From: Skeletonema tropicum
Lineage: Eukaryota; Bacillariophyta; Thalassiosirophyceae; Thalassiosirales; Thalassiosiraceae
Length of the DNA stretch: 64,000 nucleotides
Direction of reading: 5' to 3'
NCBI GenBank assembly: GCA_037178625.1
Contig: JAWZXG010000038.1
Coordinates: 1-64,000, forward strand
Shown here in pieces: positions 40,451 to 49,636 of this stretch. The notes under the pieces are model-generated. The model searched no databases. It was not told the DNA's origin and saw nothing but the letters and a program-made list of their open reading frames with translations. The position numbers and the translations under genes were made by a program. Position 1 is the first letter of the stretch; the number at the start of each line of letters is the position of its first letter.

Positions 40451-41800
40451 ATGAGTTTAAGGCGTGCAGTGGTGTGCCTCACCTTGTTTCGTACCGTGTC
40501 GCCTCTTTTGGCATTCACCCATAAGCCGCCGACAAGATCCATAACATTCACATCTTTTCGCATTGCACAGAAGATAATCATGCCTCCCTTTACACGGTCT
40601 TCCAGTACACTTCAATCCTCTGTAGAAGAAGAGGGAAGCAGTGTGAATGCTGATTGGAGCTCTATGACAGTGGTCCAGCTCAAAGCACAATTGAAGGAAC
40701 GTGGCCTGCCCGTGTCTGGTGTAAAATCAGTTTTGATAGAGCGACTGGAGAGCGAAGCTGAAGCTGTAGTCGTTGTTTCGGCGACGAGAACAACGACGAC
40801 AACAACATCAAAATATTTTGCAAAGCAACCTAGCTCTCCAGCTACCGTGACCGCAAAAACAAAGGGAAAAGTACCAGCAAAGCAACCTAGCTCTCCAGCT
40901 ACCGTGACCACAAAAACAAAGGGAAAAGTACCAGCGAAAACGCCTACGAAACGAGGGTCGCCTTCAAAGAACAAATCACCTGACAAATCGCCCGGTAAAT
41001 CACCTGGTGGTAGATCACCGAAGCGTGTTAGAATAGAACCAGGATCACTCAAACCTCCTGCCAACTGGGAAAAGATTTACTCTCTTGTTGAAGAGTTACG
41101 AGCAGACCGATCTGCACCAGTTGATACAGATGGTGGCGAAGCTCTTCCAGAGAGACATTTGGGAGAGGTAGTTTACAGATTTCAAGTGCTCACAGCTTTG
41201 ATGCTGAGCTCTCAAACAAAAGATGCTGTAGTAGGAGAGACTATGAGAATTCTTCAGCAGCATGGGTTGACAGTCGAAAATATACATCAAACTGATCATG
41301 AGACATTAAATGGCTTAATCAAGAAGGTTGGCTTCCATAATAACAAGACAAAGTTTCTGAAGCAATCGGCTGAGATCATTTTGACACAATACAATGGAGA
41401 CATACCTCCAACTGCGGATGAAATGATGAAACTACCTGGTGTCGGTCCAAAAATGGCCTACATTGTGGAGAATATCGCATTTGATACGGCCAGCGGCATC
41501 GGCGTGGACACCCACATGCATCGCATGTTTAATGATTTGAAATGGGTCACGTCTAAAACGCCCGAAGAAACGCGTGAGCAGTTAGAAGGGTGGCTCCCAC
41601 GCGACAAGTGGCGTTCGATCAATTATATATGGGTTGGCTTTGGTCAGGAGGTGCAACAACAAAAAGAAAAGATGCTTCGGAAGTGTTTGGCAAGTAGCTC
41701 TCCTCGGGAAGCTTTGGGTTTGGTGAAGAAGTTGCGAATGGATGTGAAGAAAGAAGCCAAGCGCTTTGGCCTAGAGGATGACATAAAAAGAGTCATGTAA
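40451..41800 (+). CDS. NTH1: Endonuclease III (NTH) with N-terminal SAP domain and presequence
   Basis: 449 residues from ATG 40451. The N-terminus MSLRRAVVCLTLFRTVSPLL followed by AFTH looks like a diatom bipartite plastid presequence; a second in-frame ATG at 40580 (MPPFTRSS) could give a form without it. A SAP domain follows (VVQLKAQLKERGLPVSGVK), then two copies of a Lys/Pro-rich repeat (AKQPSSPATVT). The glycosylase domain runs from about 215 to 440. It has FQVLTALMLSSQTKDAVV, the helix-hairpin-helix LPGVGPKMAYIVENIAF with the catalytic Lys, and GVDTHMHRMFNDLKWV with the catalytic Asp. The C-terminal region that normally holds the [4Fe-4S] Cys cluster has only one Cys (KCLASSSPREA), so the cluster is absent. 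The enzyme removes oxidised pyrimidines from DNA. Its stop is 56 bp from the convergent GRASP stop. Confidence 0.87.
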   Translation: MSLRRAVVCLTLFRTVSPLLAFTHKPPTRSITFTSFRIAQKIIMPPFTRSSSTLQSSVEEEGSSVNADWSSMTVVQLKAQLKERGLPVSGVKSVLIERLESEAEAVVVVSATRTTTTTTSKYFAKQPSSPATVTAKTKGKVPAKQPSSPATVTTKTKGKVPAKTPTKRGSPSKNKSPDKSPGKSPGGRSPKRVRIEPGSLKPPANWEKIYSLVEELRADRSAPVDTDGGEALPERHLGEVVYRFQVLTALMLSSQTKDAVVGETMRILQQHGLTVENIHQTDHETLNGLIKKVGFHNNKTKFLKQSAEIILTQYNGDIPPTADEMMKLPGVGPKMAYIVENIAFDTASGIGVDTHMHRMFNDLKWVTSKTPEETREQLEGWLPRDKWRSINYIWVGFGQEVQQQKEKMLRKCLASSSPREALGLVKKLRMDVKKEAKRFGLEDDIKRVM

Positions 41801-41856
41801 TATTACATACATTCAAAAACACTTTCTATTAAACATGAATGTATTGTTGACAATCC

Positions 41857-42930
41857 TTACTTAACGGATGTAGCGTTGGGTGGTGGTCCGCTATAACGAT
41901 AATTTGGATCTACAAAAGGCTTTGAAATCGATCGATTACCTTTCTCCTCACCCTTTGCAGATTGTTGACCGGTCACATTCTCTTGCTCTTCGGGTGACGG
42001 ATCTGGTTCCATCTCCATTTGTTCCGCAAAACACATTGCCTTTCCTGACATAGTATCTGTCAGTGCTGTCAAATCAACCATTTCACCTTCCCCTTGCGGA
42101 GATGACTCTTCCGCCTCCTGACCATTGCTGTGATTGCTACTGCCATTCTGCTCTTCCTTCGCCTCCATGGCAACCTTTTGAGTCGGTCGAACACCCATCC
42201 TAATCTTTCTCTCTACACTAGCACCATCCGTACTCCGACATGATTTAGGAAATCCATGTAAATACCCTGTCCCAATCTCAGCCCCCAATAAACCTCTACC
42301 ACCCCAACTCAATGTGGGCATTAACGTGACTACTCGTACCAGATCTGTTTCGGAACTGTACACATAAATTTCTACAATTCGATCTGTATGAACCATCAAT
42401 ACTTCCGCTAGGGCCGAATCCGATTCAAAGCTGATGGAGGTTGTCCCCAAAAGATAATCCGTCATGGGGACAAGACCCGCAATTGCTGCCGGGCTGTTGT
42501 GCTCTACTGCCAATACTCGAATGAGTCGTTCATCTGCTCCTCCATAGTTGTCCAATCTTATAGTAACTCCAAGTAATCCTGCACCTCCCCATTCCGAGGA
42601 GGGGGTAATGTTGACAAACCGCTGTGAATTGGATTTGATATTGTGCACCAGCAACTCGATTTCTTTCCCATTATTCTCTTTTAGTAGGGATGGAAAGTCG
42701 ATATCATCGTATTCATCTCCCTCTTCGAGTCCCTCCCCACTGCCCATTAACATTTCGCCATTAACGCCGACGAGGAAATCTAAGAAGGAGACCAATCCGG
42801 CCGTGCTTGCTGGTGAGTTTGGCTGGACGCCGAGCACTCTGTATCCTAGCGTTTCGATGCCATCGAACTTGGAGTATTCTTCGGGGTAGTCATCGTCTCC
42901 TTCTTGGTAGGTGGAGGCTTCGTTGCCCAT
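41857..42930 (-). CDS. GRASP55/65-type Golgi reassembly stacking protein
   Basis: Single exon, 357 residues, ATG 42930. The N-terminus MGNEAST is a good N-myristoylation signal. Two PDZ-like GRASP subdomains follow: GYRVLGVQPNSPASTAGLVS (about 29-48) and IRVLAVEHNSPAAIAGLVPM (about 136-155). Each ends with the diagnostic WGG-GLLG motif (SSEWGGAGLLGVTIR, TLSWGGRGLLGAEIG). The C-terminal 140 residues are acidic, Ser/Pro-rich and disordered, as is usual for the regulatory tail. It tethers Golgi cisternae or acts in unconventional secretion. Confidence 0.88.
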   Translation of the reverse strand: MGNEASTYQEGDDDYPEEYSKFDGIETLGYRVLGVQPNSPASTAGLVSFLDFLVGVNGEMLMGSGEGLEEGDEYDDIDFPSLLKENNGKEIELLVHNIKSNSQRFVNITPSSEWGGAGLLGVTIRLDNYGGADERLIRVLAVEHNSPAAIAGLVPMTDYLLGTTSISFESDSALAEVLMVHTDRIVEIYVYSSETDLVRVVTLMPTLSWGGRGLLGAEIGTGYLHGFPKSCRSTDGASVERKIRMGVRPTQKVAMEAKEEQNGSSNHSNGQEAEESSPQGEGEMVDLTALTDTMSGKAMCFAEQMEMEPDPSPEEQENVTGQQSAKGEEKGNRSISKPFVDPNYRYSGPPPNATSVK

Positions 42931-43267
42931 GGTTGCTAGCGAAGAGATTTAGCTAGAGTGTTGTATGAATGCTTTCAAAAGGACACTTTCACTTCAATTT
43001 CTGGAGTAGGTGCACAATAAGGTATCGATGAGATTCTAAAGACCAAGTGAATAGGGCCAACAACCACAACCACAGTAGCACTGCAAGAGCGAGAGGATTA
43101 TGCGATGACTGGAAGATCTTCTATGTCTATGGATCTATTATTTGCTGAAAAATTGACCATCGGGCACTGTGTCGGGAGTTTGTCATCATCCAGACTGTCA
43201 AATGAAATGCCAGCGCCTCGCCGCCTCGCCAGCGCCTCGCCGCCCGCCCACAAAAGTGATAGCAACC

Positions 43268-43823
43268 ATGTCGCTCGCCTCCGTAGCCTTCTCCAGGCTG
43301 GCAACCAAAATAATAACCCCACTGTCATCATGGACGGCGGCCGCATCATCTTCCACCCCATCATCAATAGGCAGCACCTTCCTTCAGCGTAGCAGCGCCG
43401 CAATCGGATCACAACAACATCAATTATCCATCAGATCAGTATTTTCCGAAGTTATTCGACAGGTCCCATCCGACGATCCAAAAAAGCAGGGGATGTTAAC
43501 CTTTGAGGATCCGGATTTGGCGGATGCTCGTATTGGACGTAATATTAGGGGAGAGTGTAAGTGACATGACAATTAGTGTGGTTGATTATTGCCTATTGTA
43601 CACGCACATCATGTGCTCATTTTTTTTTAATTAATTATCATTCATTTATTACACAGCACCACTTCGAAGGAGGGTGAGATTTGTACGACATGAAAAAGGG
43701 TGGATGAGGCGTAAACGCCTCAAAATGGAGAGAAGATATTCGAGATTGCAGGAGGGTGTGGAAGAATTGAAAGCTTATATTCAATTTAAGCAGGAATACA
43801 AGAACAGTCTTAAAAAGAAGTAA
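43268..43823 (+). CDS. Small basic mitochondrial protein, possibly ribosomal bS21-like
   Basis: The model join(43268..43556,43657..43823) gives 151 residues in one frame, with a 100-bp intron (GTAAGT…CACAG). ATG 43268 starts a typical mitochondrial presequence (MSLASVAFSRLATKIITPLS). The C-terminal exon is very basic: SPLRRRVRFVRHEKGWMRRK, RLKMERRYSRLQEGVEELKA. A short Arg-rich helical protein with an organelle presequence fits a mitochondrial ribosomal protein. The bS21 family is my best guess but motif support is weak. It diverges from GRASP across 337 bp. Confidence 0.55.
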
Positions 43824-44161
43824 GAGCTTACGGGTTGCTGCATATATTAGAGTTATTTTTGATAATAGTAGTAGCATTCTATTACCACCTATTTTGACAA
43901 GTTGATAGACTGTACTTTGCAATGCGCCAACTTAGTGAGATCTCATGCAGTGGTGGGGATGCAATTTTTCTTTCTCTGATGACTCCACTGATTGAATAAA
44001 GGTTTTACGGATATTTTCAGACTTCAGACATGAAATCAACTGAGTACAGTGTACCACCTCAGTTTGTAGCTCATTATGCGATAAGAGTTGCTATAATCTT
44101 TACGATACATCATACATATATTTTAATATTTAAGATTTCACCTGAGTAAACTGGATTCATA
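43824..44161. other. Intergenic region
   Basis: About 340 bp of AT-rich sequence between convergent genes, expected to hold both 3' UTRs. Nothing else recognised. Confidence 0.5.
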
Positions 44162-47100
44162 TTATAGCTCACCTTGCGGCACACCGACCGAGGATGGTGC
44201 ACCAACAGATGAGACAGGAGAAAGTGGTGCTTTAATTTCCTTGTTGGGTGACAATACCCTTCCCAACCTGTCTCTCAGCTGTCTTCTCCTCGTGGGTGTG
44301 GTAGTTGTGTTCTTGCTCGGTGGAGTTGCGCCTAGACCCGCTCCTCCCTTGAGTTTGGACTCATCCTCTAACAATTGCTTCTTCTTCAAGAAAGCCACTT
44401 GCCTTTCACGCTGCAGGGCCATTCTATCTTGTAATGATGACGAGACTTCGGAGGCAATTTCTGAAGCTCGATCGTCATCATCGTTGGCGTTGCTGTCCTC
44501 ATTCTCAATCTCTTTGTTCTCCTTGGTCTCATTCTTCTCCTTGATCTCTTTCTTCTCCTTGGTCTCGTTCTTCTCGTTGCTCACGTCGTTCTCTTTGGTC
44601 TGGTTGCTGTCGTTCTTATCATTGTCAGAATCATCATTGCTCTCCATAGACTCAGAGGCACGAGGTCCAACTCCCAACGCTGAATTATCAATGGCATTCT
44701 CGAGACGTCTGCCTAACATTGAAATGAAACTTACCGATGATCTCGATCTATCTGACGCGCTCTTGACTGATCCAACCGATTGAACAGATGAGGAGGAGTT
44801 CATTTCTTTCGGTCTTTCAACAGAAGGAGAACGCGACCGTGACCTGTGATCATTAGACCGATTGTTGGCAGCTAGTCTTGCACGTTGAGCTACACTTAAC
44901 CTCGTGTTTCCGCTCTTCTGGCTTTCCATATCTGGGATCATACTTTCGATAGTTTCGAGGCGGCGCTCCGTCGTGAGAGTGTTGGATGGATTCGTTGACT
45001 GGTTGTTTACATAGGCAAGAAGTATCCTCCTTCGCTCTGCAAGGTCATCATCAAGTAGACGTTGAGTTCTATCCTCTGTAATGTCAGAAACACGGCTAGC
45101 GTCATCATCATCGTCGTCCATAGGTGGGGCTTCAGCTTTCTCGAGCAAACTATCATTCAAAGAAACAATATTCGATTCGGGTTCTAGCTCCATCTCGTTT
45201 TGTGCTGCGTGAGGGGAGGCACCACGAATCGGCGTTTGGGTATCATTCGTAGGTAAATTGGTGATTTGCACTGGTGACTCCGGCTTCGGTGTTTTGGTTT
45301 TGGATTTTCTTTCCGGTGTCTTTAGCTTCTCTTCAGCACGAGTCGAAATTGTTGGTTTATTAGTTGCAGTACTATTGAGTTTTGCTGCCGCTGGGAGATT
45401 TGGCTTGGAGCCGCCATCCTCAGCAGGATTGATCGGTGATTCGGCTTCGGTGGTAGTTTCTGATTGATAACACACAGTGGAAGGGTTTCTGTCCTCACCA
45501 GTGGCGTCATCACCGTCACCAATGTCTTGATCTTTCTCCAAAGTCTTTCGTTCAGATGGAGGAACAGGAAGGGGACTTACATCAAACATGCTAACGCCCT
45601 TGGATGAGTTAGGTGGGAGAAGAGGACGACGACTCGTGGGTGTAGTACTAGCATTTGAAGAAATGTTGCTAGTTTGACGACGTTGGTAACTGCCCTTACT
45701 CAAACCTGACAAGCTAACACCGTCTTTTGATGAATCGTCATTTGCTCCAGGGCCTACCATTTTACCAACAAAACTAGCACCACCAGTCTGACTCATCATC
45801 TCCATCATATTCTGCTGCACACCGACTTGCTTCTCCAACCGATCAACGTAACGAGCAAGCATGGCATTTTTCTCCTTCTGTGATTGGTATTTGCCCTTCA
45901 TTTTTCCATATTCATGTGCAACTGATGTACTTTCTGATTCTGATTCGTCAATCTTCTTTCTCATTTCGATAACTTCCTTCTTCAGTATCTTCTTGTGTTG
46001 CTGAAGCTCCGAGAGTTTCGTCTTGGTGGCATTTTGATACATTCCGAATTCCATTCGTTGGGCTTCTAGCTGCTTGGACAATTGCTCCACTTCACGACGA
46101 GAAGCCTCCAACTCAGCTTCTAATTCAGAGGTGATTCGATCATGTTCCTGTTTGGCATCAGCGAGTTTCTCATCACGCCCTTGGATATCACCCTTGAGAG
46201 CTTCGAGTTGAGTTTGATCCTGCTTCACTGATTGCACCAAATCCGTCTCGTACTTTTGAAGCTGATTGCGCAAGTCACCGAATGATGCAACAATGGCAGA
46301 GGTGTAGTCAACAAGAGTTTGGACGGATGGTACGACATTGGAGGTAGCCACTGAAGTCGGTGAGGCCAAAGCAGCCTCAAGTTCTCTTAGGAATGCTGCG
46401 CGATTTGTCTCCAACTTTTCAAAATGAGAATCCAACACAGAGTCTAGTAGAGATTTTTCAACATCACTTGACACCTTCGTTACATCAGCTGTCTTTGCAC
46501 CACCAAAATCACCGCCCAAGGTATCACCAAAGAGATCCCCATCGTGTTGTTGATTTCGTGATCCCTCCGTTTCCCAACATTTTCGTTCCAACATTTCTCT
46601 CACGGCAGCAACCACCTTTCGTCGACCCTCCTCAGCAGAACAACGCACGGCATAAGCCTCCTTTTCCATATGTTCGGCCTTGGCTTCAGCCTCATTGATC
46701 ATTTCCGACAAATTGGATAACTGCAATGGAAAGCTCTCACAAACTTGACGGTACGCCTCGGTTTCATCCTTAAGTGACTGATGCCTCTCTGTCAGTAGAG
46801 CCTTGGTCCAACACTCTGCATCATCCACCGTCGCAGATTGAAAGTAAAACGACCGCAGATCTGGATTGGTAATCGCATCCCCCGCCAACTCCAAAACAGT
46901 GGGGTTCAATTTGGATCGATTGACCACCGAATAACACTCCAAATCAATAATCCCCACTGGTTGTAAATTAGAGGAGGCAAACTGATACGTCCCATTGCTA
47001 TTCTCGCCCTTATTCATAGGAGTGCTATCAGGATCCCACTCCACAACTCCCCCCGACAGCACTCCATGGTCATTATCCAAATTATCTCCAGCATTGCCCC

Positions 47101-47593
47101 CCATAATATTGGGTAAACTGGGATACAAACTCATCCTCCCACCCCCATACTGATTATGCTCCAAATCTTCATCGTAGCCATCCTTCACCGCAGCATTCAA
47201 CGCCTCCTGATCCAAACTCTGAAACGGCACCACCACCGCCGCCGCATTCAGATTGATCCCCCCACCACTCCACACTTCATGATTGCCATCCTCATCCGTC
47301 TTGACTTCCGGACTGGCCTCAAAGTAGTACAGGAAAGTGTGCGGGACCACACAGCACCAGCGCTTTTGCCACACGTGCTGTTCATTCCGTTTGACGAGCC
47401 ATCCGCATTTGGAGGAGAGCATGGACATGACCTCGGGGGTGCGCGGGGGTGCCGATTTGATGGTGCAGGTGGTGTTGAGGTTGGAGAGCCAGGAGTGGGA
47501 TTTGATGCCGGCGGGTGCGCGGGAGAGGAGGGAGCGTTTGGTGTCTTCGGAGTATTGGTGGATTTGGGCCGTGAGGCCCTGTTTGGCTGCCAT
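44162..47593 (-). CDS. PH-domain protein with long coiled coil
   Basis: Single exon, 1143 residues, ATG 47593. A pleckstrin-homology domain starts near residue 62 (CGWLVKRNEQHVWQKRWCCV, then VPHTFLYYFEA). It has a large insertion before the final helix (LRSFYFQSATVDDAECWTKA, near 250). A coiled coil runs from about 280 to 610 (ELEAELEASRREVEQLSKQL; SEYGKMKGKYQSQ-type heptads). The second half is Ser/Thr/Pro-rich and disordered, with a Lys/Glu/Asn repeat tract (NETKEKKEIKEKNETKENKE) near 1030. A role in membrane phosphoinositide binding and scaffolding is inferred. No catalytic domain seen. Confidence 0.8.
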   Translation of the reverse strand: MAAKQGLTAQIHQYSEDTKRSLLSRAPAGIKSHSWLSNLNTTCTIKSAPPRTPEVMSMLSSKCGWLVKRNEQHVWQKRWCCVVPHTFLYYFEASPEVKTDEDGNHEVWSGGGINLNAAAVVVPFQSLDQEALNAAVKDGYDEDLEHNQYGGGRMSLYPSLPNIMGGNAGDNLDNDHGVLSGGVVEWDPDSTPMNKGENSNGTYQFASSNLQPVGIIDLECYSVVNRSKLNPTVLELAGDAITNPDLRSFYFQSATVDDAECWTKALLTERHQSLKDETEAYRQVCESFPLQLSNLSEMINEAEAKAEHMEKEAYAVRCSAEEGRRKVVAAVREMLERKCWETEGSRNQQHDGDLFGDTLGGDFGGAKTADVTKVSSDVEKSLLDSVLDSHFEKLETNRAAFLRELEAALASPTSVATSNVVPSVQTLVDYTSAIVASFGDLRNQLQKYETDLVQSVKQDQTQLEALKGDIQGRDEKLADAKQEHDRITSELEAELEASRREVEQLSKQLEAQRMEFGMYQNATKTKLSELQQHKKILKKEVIEMRKKIDESESESTSVAHEYGKMKGKYQSQKEKNAMLARYVDRLEKQVGVQQNMMEMMSQTGGASFVGKMVGPGANDDSSKDGVSLSGLSKGSYQRRQTSNISSNASTTPTSRRPLLPPNSSKGVSMFDVSPLPVPPSERKTLEKDQDIGDGDDATGEDRNPSTVCYQSETTTEAESPINPAEDGGSKPNLPAAAKLNSTATNKPTISTRAEEKLKTPERKSKTKTPKPESPVQITNLPTNDTQTPIRGASPHAAQNEMELEPESNIVSLNDSLLEKAEAPPMDDDDDDASRVSDITEDRTQRLLDDDLAERRRILLAYVNNQSTNPSNTLTTERRLETIESMIPDMESQKSGNTRLSVAQRARLAANNRSNDHRSRSRSPSVERPKEMNSSSSVQSVGSVKSASDRSRSSVSFISMLGRRLENAIDNSALGVGPRASESMESNDDSDNDKNDSNQTKENDVSNEKNETKEKKEIKEKNETKENKEIENEDSNANDDDDRASEIASEVSSSLQDRMALQRERQVAFLKKKQLLEDESKLKGGAGLGATPPSKNTTTTPTRRRQLRDRLGRVLSPNKEIKAPLSPVSSVGAPSSVGVPQGEL

Positions 47594-48140
47594 GGTGGTG
47601 GGTTGTGAGTATTTTTTGTTGATTTAGAATTTAGAAGTACCTCCAATGCCAATGATTTATAATATACATGTATCACACTTTTGATTCCCGGCGTGCAGCT
47701 CTCGCTCTCGGCAAAACACTTTCTATGAAACAAAGATTGTTATATATATTATGATGTTATATTTATAATGCGACTTGCTCTTCCCTATTGCCAATAAGTA
47801 TTCAGCGCGTTCTTGTAGCCAATCATGTTCATGGGCAACGGGAGGGCAATGGGCACGCTTCGCTCGCAAAACATGAGATGATTTTTGTCTGGTGTCTTGT
47901 GACGGGCGCTTATCTTGTACAAGATAGTGTTATACTTCTCATGAATGGGAAGCGGTACTGTTTAAACTCTTGATCTTGTCCCATCTTAGTAACGCTATAT
48001 TTGATGACATAGAAAAAAAAAAAAAAAGAAAACAACGATAAACCGTGCTCTCATGCTATTTATTGCTTGTTAGATGTTGCTCACTTCATTCAGCCTCCGG
48101 CCGCTACTGCTTATTTTTTATCATTGAATAGAGAGGACCG
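47594..48140. other. Intergenic region, divergent promoters
   Basis: About 550 bp between divergent starts. It contains an A homopolymer of about 15 near 48013. No gene seen. Confidence 0.5.
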
Positions 48141-49085
48141 ATGCAATATTTGACCATGCGCCATCCGCACCTTCTTCTTCTACTTGTCATTCTGATCTCT
48201 CCGCCCTCGTTCGCGGCGGCATTATCAAACTCCCATGCCATTTCCAAATACAAGTCACCCAACGCAAACACTCCACTAGACCAAGTTGCAAAATGGAAGG
48301 CTGAAGATGAATCGTTGCACGCTTACATCAAACAATCTGTACCGGCGGTATTGGAGCACACAGGCTCAGAGGCATTCGATGCACATTTGCTAGGAGTGCA
48401 GGCTATTCTAAGACATTGGGGTGCTCCCGCTCATCTGTATAATGCTGGTCTTTTTCATTCAATCTATGGAACTGAAGGATTTCAAGGCTTTTCAATACCA
48501 TTAAGTGATCGAGATGCGATACGTAACTTGATTGGAGATGAGGCGGAAAAGTTGTGTTGGATATTTTGCATGGTGGATAGGAGTACGGTGGATGAAACTG
48601 TATTCAATTGGAATCCACGTGACGTCAATGAATCAGAGGAGGCAACAACAACATTATCGTCATATTATACATTCTTGGCTCGTCCAGAGTTGGGGAGGTT
48701 TGAAATACATGTGAACAAACATGAATGGATTGACTTTATAGAATTAACACTATCTGATTGGTTGGAACAAGTGCAGGGTGCTGCCGAGACTGCATCAGAC
48801 AGATTCTGGTGGAAAGCAGGAGAAGCCTACGCTCATAGACGAACAGCGTATGCAAAAATGGCAGAAATATTGAGTCATGAACGACCTGATCGATTATCGA
48901 GTGTTGTCAAGGAAACTGTTGCACATGTGTATGGTACTGAAGACAGTTCTACACGGCATCTTGTGCAGCTTCGTACTCCACCAATGAGTGATAGTGCAAA
49001 AGAGGCGTTGGCAGCACTGCGTAGTGCTGGTGAAGATGGCATTCCAGTAGATTATGCACCGCAAAGTGTGAGGGATGAGCTGTAG
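48141..49085 (+). CDS. DUF6817-family protein with signal peptide
   Basis: Single exon, 314 residues, ATG 48141. A signal peptide (LLLLLVILISPPSFAAALS) is followed by the family core: HLLGVQAILRHWGAPAHLYN, AGLFHSIYGTEGFQGFS, DRDAIRNLIGDEAEKLCWIF. The conserved His, Asp and Glu residues (LRHWGAP, GLFHSIYGT, DEAEKL) resemble a metal-dependent helical HD-like fold, but function is unknown. Ala-rich C-terminus. An A-L/A-A site near the signal peptide gives no clear plastid motif. Confidence 0.75.
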   Translation: MQYLTMRHPHLLLLLVILISPPSFAAALSNSHAISKYKSPNANTPLDQVAKWKAEDESLHAYIKQSVPAVLEHTGSEAFDAHLLGVQAILRHWGAPAHLYNAGLFHSIYGTEGFQGFSIPLSDRDAIRNLIGDEAEKLCWIFCMVDRSTVDETVFNWNPRDVNESEEATTTLSSYYTFLARPELGRFEIHVNKHEWIDFIELTLSDWLEQVQGAAETASDRFWWKAGEAYAHRRTAYAKMAEILSHERPDRLSSVVKETVAHVYGTEDSSTRHLVQLRTPPMSDSAKEALAALRSAGEDGIPVDYAPQSVRDEL

Positions 49086-49636
49086 TGTTTTGATGCAGTA
49101 GATATTACAAATGTGTCTAACCTTTGCAATATAACAAGTGCAAGTGTCCATATTACAATCATCTAATATGTCACTGCGTGTGCAAAATTTGGAGTATGTC
49201 TCCAGGAAATGATTTACACAAGTAAATTCCCTAATAATAACAACAACATTCAACCGGACATACAAAAGAGCTAAGTAGGGAAAGAAAGACTAGCAACTAA
49301 TCGCTTCTGGTTCTGGAGATGTATTAGAGTCGATTTCATGTGAGAAAAGAGTGAGCCTTTTTTGTCCGAACATCGGGGCGTTGCTTGGCCAGTATAAGTA
49401 TGCCCTGGCCGCCCTGGGGCAGAGTGCAGAGTAAGCTCTAGATAAGCTCTCGGCTCCACTGAAACCTCATCGAACCGGTGATGTTCCCATCCAAACCGTT
49501 TTACTCCTCAGTAAAAAATGACAGTAGGAGTACGGAGTATCTAGTACCTCCAGCCTATGAGTATGTTGTAATCTCCGAAATCCAACGAATCAACGCCCTC
49601 GAACTCTCCCATCATGAGAAAGGTACGGACACTCTA
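49086..49636. other. Intergenic region left of the mariner-like element
   Basis: About 550 bp. Short frames (49271-49459 minus and 49478-49774 plus) show nothing recognisable; the second runs into the transposon end. Confidence 0.45.
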
